From NCBI GenBank assembly GCA_963707445.1, contig CAVPPW010000013.1:248001-312000 (forward strand): a stretch of 64,000 nt of DNA. Direction: 5' to 3'. Made by a program: the position numbers and the translations under genes. A model generated the notes under the pieces. That model worked only from the letters and a program-made list of their open reading frames with translations, did no database searches and had not been told where the DNA came from. Of this stretch, positions 53,439 to 60,293 are shown piece after piece (position 1 is the first letter of the stretch; each line of letters begins with the position of its first letter). The DNA is from JALORV01 sp963707445. GTDB taxonomy: Bacteria > Pseudomonadota > Gammaproteobacteria > Burkholderiales > Burkholderiaceae_F.

Positions 53439-53915
53439 TCAGGCGCTGCGGGGTGTGACGGTGCGGACTACTGGCGCCAGCGGTTGTGGCGCGGTCGCAG
53501 GACGCGTTGCCGGGCAGGATGGCCACGCCGAGGAGCGCAGCTGGATGTTGCGGACTTTTTCTTCGAGCGACGATTTCGTCAGCGGCTTCAGGATCGTGCC
53601 ATTGGCCCCGAGGCGGATCGCCTGCAGGACGTCGTCCTTGCTTGCCTCGTTGGTGATCAGCAGCACGGGCAGCGTCTTGAGTGCGGAATCGGCGCGGATC
53701 TGACGCAGCAGCTCGTAGCCATTGACGCGCGGCATGTTGATGTCGCTGATGACGAAGTCGTAGGGGTTCTGCCGCAGCAGTTCGAGCGCCTCGCGGCCAT
53801 CGCCGGCTTCGTCGACCTGGCGGAATCCGAGTTCCGACAACAAATTGCGCAGGATGCGTCGCATCGTCGGAAAGTCGTCGACGATCAGGAAGCGGGTGGG
53901 CGCGGGCGTCGTCAT
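53439..53915 (-). CDS. cheY: CheY-like response regulator with atypical C-terminal tail
   Basis: 158 residues from ATG 53915. The receiver domain is complete: acidic pair in RFLIVDDFPTMRRILRNLLS, phospho-acceptor Asp in YDFVISDINMPRVNGYELLR, Thr in PVLLITNEASKDDVLQAIRL and Lys in GANGTILKPLTKSSLEEKVR. It matches CheY of motile betaproteobacteria up to about residue 120. The last 35-40 residues (Pro/Ala/Arg-rich, PATAPQPLAP) are not normal for CheY, which ends soon after LEEKV; this could be a real extension or a frame slip. A sigma-28-type promoter lies upstream. Confidence 0.85.
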   Translation of the reverse strand: MTTPAPTRFLIVDDFPTMRRILRNLLSELGFRQVDEAGDGREALELLRQNPYDFVISDINMPRVNGYELLRQIRADSALKTLPVLLITNEASKDDVLQAIRLGANGTILKPLTKSSLEEKVRNIQLRSSAWPSCPATRPATAPQPLAPVVRTVTPRSA

Positions 53916-54005
53916 GGCTGTGTGAAATTGGGGTGGAACACGGAGCGGGTCGGTGCTCGGCGGGGACCAAGAAGGCAACGGGCCCGAACCGGTTCCACCT
54001 TCATG

Positions 54006-54032
54006 ATGTCGGCAGACCACGGCGCGGCTTGA
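54006..54032 (-). promoter_or_regulatory. Candidate sigma-28 promoter for cheY
   Basis: Read on the minus strand: TCAA (54032-54029), 15 bases, then GCCGACAT (54013-54006). The flagellar sigma-28 consensus is TAAA-N15-GCCGATAA. Six of the eight -10 bases and three of the four -35 bases match, with the exact spacing. It lies about 90 bp upstream of the cheY start. Confidence 0.55.
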
Positions 54033-54192
54033 TTGGACCGGCCCTTTTCAAGCGATTGCGCCGACCTGCGGTGGCTCCGGCGGCGGTGCGGCACCAAGGC
54101 ACGAATTGGCCGGCCCAGTGTGGTGTTCTCCGCGCACCCAGCGGCTGCTGAATACCGCAAACTTGGGACACTTCGACAAGCGAGACCGCGCC

Positions 54193-54976
54193 ATGGACCT
54201 CACTGAACCCACGACCGTCGGACTCAACGCGCTGAATCGCCCAACCGGCGCCTCGGCGCTGGCCAGCATTACCGTGCCGACTGTCGTCGGCGCCGGCGGA
54301 ACGGCTTCGGATCGCCACGCGGCAAGCCGCGAGATTGCGTCATGGCGGCAACTCAAGATGTGGCTGGATGGCGAAAACCTGCAGACCGCGGTCACGGTCA
54401 AGCTGATCGGCGTGCACGAAGGCAAGTCGCTGCTGGTCACTTCACCGGACGAGACGCAGCTGTATCTGCGTGAGGGCCGGCTGTACCGCTTCCGCAGCTT
54501 CTCGGGCGAGTACGTCTACGAGTTCGTCGCACCGCTGCTTAAAGTCTGCACCGCGCCGTTTGGCTTACCTGCACATCGGCTGGGCCGGCACGCGCCAGGT
54601 CGAGAAACGCAACCTGCGCGCGGCGCGCCGTGTCCGCACCGACCTGCAGTGCATGGTCTATCCGCGACAGCTCGCCACCGGTCGTTTTGCCAAAGGCGTC
54701 ATCCACGACCTGTCGACCGCTGGCGCCGCGATTGCGCTGCAGGACGAACTTTCCGTGTTCTATGACGAAGTGCGCGTCGTGTTCCGCGTGCAGGTCGCCG
54801 ACCAGGAGGTTCTAATCGAGGCGCGCGCCCGCGCCGTGCGCAAGCCCGAGCCCGGCGCGACCGATCAGACCCTCGGTGTGGCGTTCGTCAATCTCAGCGA
54901 CCTCGAGCGCTTGGCGCTGCACGCCTACGTCAATTCCGCCCTCGTGCACGAACTCGAGTTGCCGCTTTACGCTTGA
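54193..54976 (+). CDS. YcgR-like flagellar brake protein with PilZ domain (copy 1, one frameshift)
   Basis: About 261 residues from ATG 54193. The N-terminal YcgR-like beta domain reads LKMWLDGENLQTAVTVKLIG and EGRLYRFRSFSGEYVYEFVA. After a slip near 54560 the PilZ domain follows: EKRNLRAARRVRTDLQCMVY and KGVIHDLSTAGAAIALQDEL. The RxxxR and DxSxxG motifs that bind c-di-GMP are present. Such proteins slow the flagellar motor when c-di-GMP is high. It is divergent from cheY and convergent with flhC, with the repeat island between. Confidence 0.85.
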
Positions 54977-54984
54977 CGCCTCGG

Positions 54985-55199
54985 GTGTACGCGACGCGCT
55001 GCGCGCGTCGCACGTGCACCCTCGGCGGAACGGTTCGCGCGCCACGCGAACCGCTCAAGACTAGTTAGTCGGCTGCGCTCCGGGCGGCCGCGCGCTCCGC
55101 CGATTTCTAACTTCAGAGCACCCCATCCCGCGATGCGCCTCGCATTGCGGGGCGCTCGCGTTTCCCTCCCCGCCAGGCGGGGAGAGCGAGGGAGGGGTG
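54985..55199 (-). repeat. Dispersed hairpin repeat, copy R4 (minus orientation)
   Basis: Read on the minus strand: module I hairpin CTCCCCGC-CTG-GCGGGGAG (55184-55166), module II CGGCGGAGCGCGCGGCCGCC and CGGAGCGCAGCCGACT, then GTCTTGAGCGG, an extra hairpin CGGTTCGCG (55031-55053), and module III with stem GCGACGCGC, loop GCA, stem GCGCGTCGC (55019-54985), flanked by GTGCAC and GTACAC. Module I stem bases differ from R1 and R5 but still pair. Confidence 0.85.
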
Positions 55200-55375
55200 T
55201 CAGACCCCTCCCGCGTGGCGGGAGGGCAGGGTGGGTGCTGTGCGGTTGAAGATCGGCGGAGCGCTCGGCCGCTCCGGAGCGCAGCCGACTGATCAGTCTT
55301 GAGCGGCTGAGCGAAGCGATAGCCGTGACGCGACGAGTGCACGTGCGACCGCGCAGCGGTCGCGTACACGAGGAG
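55200..55375 (+). repeat. Dispersed hairpin repeat, copy R5 (plus orientation, head-to-head with R4)
   Basis: Module I CCCTCCCGC-GTG-GCGGGAGGG (55206-55226), CAGGGTGGGTGC, module II CGGCGGAGCGCTCGGCCGCT and CCGGAGCGCAGCCGACT, then CAGTCTTGAGCGG, and module III (55337-55369) with stem GCGACCGC, loop GCA, stem GCGGTCGC. R4 and R5 meet at another inverted repeat, GGGAGGGGT and ACCCCTCCC (55190-55212). Confidence 0.85.
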
Positions 55376-55382
55376 CGAATCC

Positions 55383-55409
55383 AAAAAAGTGGCCCGGTTG
55401 CCCGGGCCA
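55383..55409 (-). terminator. Intrinsic terminator of flhDC
   Basis: On the minus strand: stem TGGCCCGG, loop GCAA, stem CCGGGCCA, then C and TTTTTT. This is a classical rho-independent terminator 86 bp after the flhC stop, and the clearest terminator in the window. Confidence 0.88.
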
Positions 55410-55494
55410 AATAGCGGAGGAAAGGATGCCACTCGTACTTAGCCGGCGGCCGTGGCCTCCACCGGCACCCGTCGGTTGCCCGACGGCAAAAAAA

Positions 55495-56046
55495 TCAGTG
55501 CAAGGTCTCGTCGGCGGGGGCAGTGGTGATCTGTGCCTTGCCTTTGCCGGCGCGGGCCGGGGGCTCACACAGGCCGCAGACGTAGTCCTTCGTCAGTTCG
55601 AAGGTGTGCGTGACGAACTTACCGCCGCACTTGCAGCACGACGTCAGCGTCACCATGCCGGCGTCAACGAACTTCACCAGGCGCCATGCGCGCGTCACCG
55701 ACAGCAACGGCTCCAGGCCCTGCGCGCGAATCTGCTCGAGGTAGAGCTCGTACGCCTTGATGATCGCGTCGATCTCTTCCAGCTCGCTGCTCTTGTCCAG
55801 GTATTCGTAGATGTTCAGGAACAGCGACGAATGGATGTTCGGCTGCCAGGTCATGAACCAGTCGGTCGAGAAGGGCAGCATGCCGCGCGCTGGAGATTCG
55901 CCCTGGACTTCCTTGTACAGGCGCAACAGGCGCTCGTACGACAGGTCGGTCTCGGACTCCAGCACCTGCAGGCGCGCGCCCAGCTTGATCAGCGCGATCG
56001 CGCGCTGAATCTGGCGGCTCTCGGAAACGATGCTCTTGATGCGCAT
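55495..56046 (-). CDS. flhC: Flagellar master regulator FlhC
   Basis: 183 residues, intact. The opening MRIKSIVSESRQIQRAIALI and QGESPARGMLPFSTDWFM, WQPNIHSSLFLNIYEYL are typical of FlhC. The zinc site has Cys137, Cys140, Cys157 and Cys160, the same numbering as in E. coli, with an extra Cys138. It forms the FlhD4C2 activator of class II flagellar promoters. It begins 26 bp after flhD and ends before a strong terminator, so flhDC is a two-gene operon. Confidence 0.96.
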   Translation of the reverse strand: MRIKSIVSESRQIQRAIALIKLGARLQVLESETDLSYERLLRLYKEVQGESPARGMLPFSTDWFMTWQPNIHSSLFLNIYEYLDKSSELEEIDAIIKAYELYLEQIRAQGLEPLLSVTRAWRLVKFVDAGMVTLTSCCKCGGKFVTHTFELTKDYVCGLCEPPARAGKGKAQITTAPADETLH

Positions 56047-56072
56047 GACTTAACTCCCCCGCGCGGCGGTGA

Positions 56073-56423
56073 TCAGGCGGTGACGTCGACCAGTTGCCCG
56101 GCCATCACGATGTTGGCGTGCAGGCCGGCGACGGCGGCGCCGGCGGCGGTTGACTTGCTCTTGCTGTGGCTGGTCAGCAGATTCCAGACCATGTCGTCAT
56201 CGAAGCGGAAGCGCAGGATCAGCTGATTGCTGCCGGCGATCTTCATCAGCTGCGCCGGAGAAAGCTGGTCGATGATGGTTGCAACCTCTTCCGAGACGCC
56301 GAGGCGGTAGAGCGCCTGCGCCTTGTCGGCGCGGATCATGTGCTGGGCCAGCACCAGGTAGGCGAGATTGGCCTCGCGGATTTCCGCGAGCAGCTGTTCG
56401 TTGCTGGGTGCGATGGTGCTCAT
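56073..56423 (-). CDS. flhD: Flagellar master regulator FlhD
   Basis: 116 residues, intact. EIREANLAYLVLAQHMIRAD, KAQALYRLGVSEEVATIIDQ, LSPAQLMKIAGSNQLILRFR and DDDMVWNLLTSHSK follow the FlhD pattern. The RBS GGGGAGGG precedes the ATG. It is the partner of FlhC in the heterohexameric activator. The 300-bp upstream region (56424-56723) is long and unassigned apart from a GCCCGC-TTGG-GCGGGC hairpin in the leader; it should hold the promoter and environmental control sites. Confidence 0.96.
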   Translation of the reverse strand: MSTIAPSNEQLLAEIREANLAYLVLAQHMIRADKAQALYRLGVSEEVATIIDQLSPAQLMKIAGSNQLILRFRFDDDMVWNLLTSHSKSKSTAAGAAVAGLHANIVMAGQLVDVTA

Positions 56424-56723
56424 TTGGTCCCTCCCCTAGGTGCCCGCTTGGGCGGGCGTGATTGGTTGCGAAGTGGTGCCATTGTGCGAACGGGCGCGGC
56501 TGGGCTGAATCGGAGCAGTTCCCGTCGCCGCGTCGGCGCAGGGCGCGTCGCCGTGTCAGCTTTTTTCCTACAGCCGCCCGGGTGGCGGGTCCAGCGAGCC
56601 CGGCGGCGCGCCGAGTCGACGGACGGTAATCGGCAGCGTCTGCCGCTCTGAAAAGAGAGATTTTTGACCGCCCACTTCGTCGATGACCGATGGCAGGCCG
56701 TCGCTACAGTGCTCGCCGTGACC
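56424..56723. promoter_or_regulatory. Divergent control region between flhD and a fliT-like gene
   Basis: 300 bp without a gene. It contains a 6-bp-stem hairpin GCCCGC-TTGG-GCGGGC (about 56442) in the flhD leader. A GCCGATTA element on the minus strand near 56627 resembles a sigma-28 -10 box, but no TAAA stands at the right distance, so I do not call it. No recognisable sigma-70 promoter was found. Confidence 0.35.
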
Positions 56724-57086
56724 ATGGACACCGCAGCAAGGCAAGAGATGCCCCTGGAGGACGCACACGACGCGAACGCCGAACACTGGTCGGCGATCGG
56801 TCACTATGAAGCCATCGCGGCCTCCAGCCGCCTCATGCTGGATGCGGCGCGCCGCGAAGACTGGGATGCAGTGGCACGCGAAGAGGACGCCTGCCGTGCG
56901 CTGATCATGGCATTGAAGCGAGCGCACGCAGCCGGCGAAACGCCGATCGGCCGCCGCCAGAGGCTGGCGCTGATGCGCGCGATGCTGGCGGACGACGCGG
57001 AGATCCGCGAGCTTTCGGAACCGTGGCTCGCGCGGCTGCAGACTCTGCTCGGCGGTCGGGGCGCCGGCCCTGTCACGCATCGATGA
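56724..57086 (+). CDS. FliT-like flagellar chaperone
   Basis: 120 residues from ATG 56724 (an upstream TTG at 56664 is possible but unlikely). All helical: YEAIAASSRLMLDAARREDW, DAVAREEDACRALIMALKRA, RLALMRAMLADDAEIRELSE and PWLARLQTLL. The pattern of an early S-x-x-M-L-x-x-A-x-x-x-D-W-D helix and a late D-A-x-I-R-x-L-x-x-P-W-L-x-x-L helix matches FliT, which escorts FliD and, in enterics, binds FlhC. Its place beside flhDC supports this. Short helical proteins are hard to assign firmly. Confidence 0.6.
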   Translation: MDTAARQEMPLEDAHDANAEHWSAIGHYEAIAASSRLMLDAARREDWDAVAREEDACRALIMALKRAHAAGETPIGRRQRLALMRAMLADDAEIRELSEPWLARLQTLLGGRGAGPVTHR

Positions 57087-57132
57087 CGGCGCAGCGCGTC
57101 GTCGTTATCAATTTCCAAAGGACGAAGCCGAG

Positions 57133-57885
57133 ATGGGCATGACATCGCCCTTTCCGGAACCCGCATCGCCGTCGCTGGCCCGTTTCATCGTGCGCTCACG
57201 AGTGGAAATCGTCTCGGCGCTGCGCCAGCTACGCGACCAGCACCTGCTGGTGACTCTGTATTACGGCAGCGACACCGCGTTCGCGGTCGGCAGCGTTCTC
57301 GATGTGCATGCCGGCGCCGATGAGCTGATCGTCGATTTGACCGTGGACGCAGTCGGCCGCAAGGCGATAGCGGGCGCCGACGCGCTGGTCATGGTGGGCT
57401 TCATCGACAGCGTCAAGCTGCAGTTCAGCATGGGCCGCGCCCAGGCGCTGACGCCCAACGGCGCGGCGTTTCGTCTACCGTTGCCGCAGGAGATGCTGCG
57501 GTTGCAACGGCGGTCTTCGCTCCGTGTGAAGACGCCTGCGCTGCTCTGCCACGTGCCGCGTGCCCCGGGTTCGGTGCACACCGTCGCACTGCGCGTCAGC
57601 GACATCGGCCTAGGCGGCCTGTCGCTGCAGGGCCCTTGCGACCGCTCACTGTTCATCGTCGACCGGATTATCGAGGGCTGCCAGATCCAGACGTCCAGCG
57701 GGCGCCGGGTCACCGTCACGCTGCGCGTGCGCCACATTGAAGCGCTGGTCGGCGATCGCGATGCGGAACGGATCGGCTGCGAGTTCGTCGGCCTGACGGC
57801 GGCGGTCCGCAACGGCCTGCAGCAGCTCATCGGAAGTGTCGCGCTGCCGGCAGAGAAGTCCGTGGCGCGGCGCGCGGCCGGCTAG
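57133..57885 (+). CDS. YcgR-like flagellar brake protein with PilZ domain (copy 2)
   Basis: 250 residues, intact. AAAGGACGAAG precedes ATG 57133. The N-terminal YcgR domain (VRSRVEIVSALRQLRDQHLL; VTLYYGSDTAFAVGSVLDVH) leads to the PilZ domain: LRLQRRSSLRVKTPALLCHV and LRVSDIGLGGLSLQGPC. The RxxxR motif is present, and DxSxxG appears as DIGLGG with Gly for Ser, as in many YcgR proteins. It binds c-di-GMP and restrains the flagellar motor. It is the second PilZ brake within 4 kb and is unlike copy 1 in sequence. Confidence 0.88.
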   Translation: MGMTSPFPEPASPSLARFIVRSRVEIVSALRQLRDQHLLVTLYYGSDTAFAVGSVLDVHAGADELIVDLTVDAVGRKAIAGADALVMVGFIDSVKLQFSMGRAQALTPNGAAFRLPLPQEMLRLQRRSSLRVKTPALLCHVPRAPGSVHTVALRVSDIGLGGLSLQGPCDRSLFIVDRIIEGCQIQTSSGRRVTVTLRVRHIEALVGDRDAERIGCEFVGLTAAVRNGLQQLIGSVALPAEKSVARRAAG

Positions 57886-57981
57886 GCGTCGAGCGCCTAG
57901 CGGCGCACCAACTCAAGTATTGAAAAGGAAGCGCGGCACGCGTGGCGCTGTGTACCGGCGCGAAGCGCGTCGTGCGTACTG

Positions 57982-58407
57982 CTAGTGCGCCGCCGGACGA
58001 GGCAGCAGGCGCGGGCCGTACATCTCGGTCCAGGCGCGCTCGTACTGCGCTCCGGTGCCGACCCAGGCCACCGTGCCGACCGCGAGCGCCGCCGTATAGA
58101 GCGATGCGATGCGTTCGGCGGCGTCACCGCGGCAGGTCATGCGAACCGCACACAGCAGATGCATGTGGCCCTCGGCGAACCGGCGCTCGACCACGCGCAG
58201 GCCGGCGGCCAGGGGCAACAGCGATTCCGGCAGACCGGCGATGCCGCGACGGCCGTCGATCGCACGCGCGGAGGTGTCTTCGAACCAGACAAAGAGTTCG
58301 CGCACTGCAGGCGGCGGCGCTTCCGCGACGGCCGCCTGATGCACGTCGTCGATCAGCGGTCGAGTGGCGATCTCGGCAAGTTGCTTCATCAGTTCTGCGC
58401 GTGTCAT
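57982..58407 (-). CDS. Conserved-looking protein of unknown function in flagellar region
   Basis: 141 residues from ATG 58407 (58431 is also in frame). Parts: AELMKQLAEIATRPLIDDVH, VRELFVWFEDTSARAIDGRR, GIAGLPESLLPLAAGLRVVE, GHMHLLCAVRMTCRGDAAER and YTAALAVGTVAWVGTGAQYE. No signal peptide, no membrane helix of full length, no known domain. Its codon use is like that of its neighbours and the frame is open throughout, which supports a real gene. It stands between ycgR and fliA on the opposite strand. Confidence 0.6.
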   Translation of the reverse strand: MTRAELMKQLAEIATRPLIDDVHQAAVAEAPPPAVRELFVWFEDTSARAIDGRRGIAGLPESLLPLAAGLRVVERRFAEGHMHLLCAVRMTCRGDAAERIASLYTAALAVGTVAWVGTGAQYERAWTEMYGPRLLPRPAAH

Positions 58408-58581
58408 GTCGGCGGCTCGTGAGGGCGTCACTGCTCAGCATCGGCCGACCCGCGTCGAGCCTTGAGCAATGCGGCTGCCGGAAAGGTCATGCAACACGCC
58501 GCAATTCACATCGAGCCGACGAGCGGTCGACGCTTTTCATCCGAACGACTTATGCGAATGGAAATCGCGTTGCGCGCCCCT

Positions 58582-58607
58582 TAAATGTCCCAAGTTCGAG
58601 CCGATAT
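58582..58607 (+). promoter_or_regulatory. Candidate sigma-28 promoter for fliA
   Basis: TAAA (58582-58585), 14 bases, then GCCGATAT (58600-58607). This is one base short of the ideal TAAA-N15-GCCGATAA and matches seven of eight -10 bases. It lies 63 bp upstream of the fliA GTG, so FliA may drive its own gene. Confidence 0.65.
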
Positions 58608-58669
58608 TCGCTGCTTCGCGCGCGGCGCGAGCCCGAAGAATGCGACTCATCGGATCATCGAGGTGGGTC

Positions 58670-59407
58670 GTGAAGAACGAAGCCTTCCTGTACAGCTACA
58701 CGGCGCCACGGCTCTTCGAGCGCCACGACTATGTGCGGCAGTACACGCCGCTGGTGCGGCGTATCGCGCATCAGATGATCGCGAAGCTGCCGGCGAACGT
58801 CGAACTCGACGACATGATCCAGGCCGGCATGATGGGGCTGATGGACGCGATTTGCCGCTACGAGGAATCGCAGGGCACGCAGTTCGAGGTCTACGCTTCG
58901 CAGCGGGTGCGCGGCGCCATGCTGGACGAGCTGCGCGCCAACGATTGGCTGCCGCGTTCTGCGCGCAAGAGTCAGCGCGATATCGAGAACGCAATCCACC
59001 GGCTCGAGGGCAAGCTGAAGCGTGCACCAAAGGAAGCTGAGATTGCGCAGGAGCTCGGCCTGCCGATCGCCGACTACCGCGAGATGCTTAACGGGGCGCG
59101 CGGCTCGCAGCTCGTGTACCTCGACGATCTGGGCAGTTTCGACGACGACGATGACTACCTCGAGCGACACTTCGTCGTTCAAGGCAGCGAGCCCGGAGAA
59201 CTGCTGCGCGACAAGCGCTTCCGTTTTGCACTGGTCGCCGCGATCGAGGAGCTTCCGGAGCGCGAGAAGCTGCTGATGAGCCTGTACTACGAACAGGACC
59301 TCAATTTGCGAGAGATCGGTGCGGTGATGGGTATCACCGAGTCACGCGTGTGCCAGCTGCACAGCCAGGCCGTGGCGCGGCTGCGCTCCAAGCTCAAGAA
59401 CTGGTAG
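58670..59407 (+). CDS. fliA: RNA polymerase sigma-28 factor FliA
   Basis: 245 residues from a GTG at 58670 with GAGGTGG upstream; longer in-frame starts have no RBS. Region 2 reads YTPLVRRIAHQMIAKLPANV, ELDDMIQAGMMGLMDAICRY and VRGAMLDELRANDWLPRSAR. Region 3 has IENAIHRLEGKLKRAPKEAE and region 4 has NLREIGAVMGITESRVCQLH with SQAVARLRSKLKNW. It directs late flagellar, motor and chemotaxis genes. The anti-sigma gene flgM lies 380 bp downstream on the other strand. Confidence 0.97.
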   Translation: MKNEAFLYSYTAPRLFERHDYVRQYTPLVRRIAHQMIAKLPANVELDDMIQAGMMGLMDAICRYEESQGTQFEVYASQRVRGAMLDELRANDWLPRSARKSQRDIENAIHRLEGKLKRAPKEAEIAQELGLPIADYREMLNGARGSQLVYLDDLGSFDDDDDYLERHFVVQGSEPGELLRDKRFRFALVAAIEELPEREKLLMSLYYEQDLNLREIGAVMGITESRVCQLHSQAVARLRSKLKNW

Positions 59408-59461
59408 GGCGTCGGCCGATTACAAGAAGGAGGGCCTATGACGGCCCGCTTGATCCTTGGA

Positions 59462-59785
59462 TCAGTCGCTCTCGGCGGAGCGCAGTGTCGCGATGCGGGC
59501 CGACAGCGTGCTGCTGCTCGCCGAGCTCAACCCGCTGACCGCGCGCCCGCCATCCAGCGCCGCAAGCTGGGCTGCCTCGCGGGCAAAGCGCTCGAATTCG
59601 TCGCTGCCGGCGCGCCGCATCGCACGCAACGCATTGGCCTGCGGTGCGAGCAGACGCAGCAGATGCTCGCGTCGATTGCCGGCATCGACCAGCCGTGCGG
59701 CATCGTTCGCAACCAGCGCATCGCTCTCGTCGTGCAGCGCCTGGATCAGCTCGGCGAACAGGTGTGCGGCGGGATGGCTGCCCAT
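59462..59785 (-). CDS. flgN: FlgN-like flagellar export chaperone
   Basis: 107 residues, all helical: HLFAELIQALHDESDALVAN, DAARLVDAGNRREHLLRLLA, PQANALRAMRRAGSDEFERF. FlgN proteins carry an early E-x-x-A-L-x-x-x-D-x-x-x-L helix followed by a K/R-x-x-L-L segment, as here. Gene order flgM-flgN (3-bp gap) is the standard arrangement in proteobacteria and carries most of the weight. FlgN chaperones the hook-filament junction proteins FlgK and FlgL. The C-terminus is Ser/Ala-rich. Confidence 0.7.
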   Translation of the reverse strand: MGSHPAAHLFAELIQALHDESDALVANDAARLVDAGNRREHLLRLLAPQANALRAMRRAGSDEFERFAREAAQLAALDGGRAVSGLSSASSSTLSARIATLRSAESD

Positions 59786-59788
59786 GGT

Positions 59789-60043
59789 TCAGTGCCTCCA
59801 GCCGAAGCGCACCGATGCCAGCACGCCCTCGGCCACGAGCCCGCAATCGACGAGATACAGTCCCCGCCCGATCGCCTGGCGCAGCGTGGCCACCTTGGTC
59901 CTATTGATGCCGGCGTCGATAACGGAATACAGGGTCGATGCGATCCCTGCGCCGTCGCTGGCGGCAACGCCGAAGGTGACTCTGCGACGTCCCGGCGAAG
60001 GGACACGGTCAGTTGCTGGACGCATCGGCAAGCTGATCTTCAT
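59789..60043 (-). CDS. flgM: Anti-sigma-28 factor FlgM
   Basis: 84 residues from ATG 60043. The disordered N-terminus starts MKISLPMRPATDR. The FliA-binding C-terminal helices read TKVATLRQAIGRGLYLVDCG and LVAEGVLASVRFGW, the FlgM hallmark being V-x-x-L-R-x-A-I-x-x-G-x-Y-x-V-D. FlgM holds FliA inactive until it is exported through the completed hook-basal body. Slightly shorter than usual (about 95). It is preceded by a good sigma-28 promoter, forming the usual feedback loop. Confidence 0.85.
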   Translation of the reverse strand: MKISLPMRPATDRVPSPGRRRVTFGVAASDGAGIASTLYSVIDAGINRTKVATLRQAIGRGLYLVDCGLVAEGVLASVRFGWRH

Positions 60044-60078
60044 CAGATCTGTACCCGGGAAGCGATTCGATTCGTCGG

Positions 60079-60105
60079 AGTACGGCACGATGCCGTCGAT
60101 CTTTA
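60079..60105 (-). promoter_or_regulatory. Candidate sigma-28 promoter for flgM-flgN
   Basis: On the minus strand: TAAA (60105-60102, continuing GATC), 15 bases, then GCCGTACT (60086-60079). The spacing is exact for sigma-28, the -35 is perfect and GCCG of the -10 is kept. It lies 36 bp upstream of the flgM ATG. Confidence 0.65.
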
Positions 60106-60293
60106 GCGAAACGGCGCGCCGGGCACGCAATCCCCGGCTTCGGGCCGCTGAGGCGCAGACCTTGGGCCGGTTCGCGCTTAGCCGTGGAGTATTCTCCAAT
60201 CGACCTAGAGCGCGCACCGTCACTGATCGCGTGTCCGACACCACCACCCGACTTCGACGTCCCGCGTCTGCGCGCGCGCGGCGTTCGGTGACT

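Noticed and set aside
54985..55375. CRISPR array
   Set aside because: The repeats are few, inverted relative to each other, of uneven spacing and without spacers; they are a dispersed hairpin repeat.
56620..56650. GCCGATTA on the minus strand upstream of flhD as a sigma-28 promoter
   Set aside because: No TAAA-like element 15 bases upstream, and flhDC is a class I operon not expected to use sigma-28.
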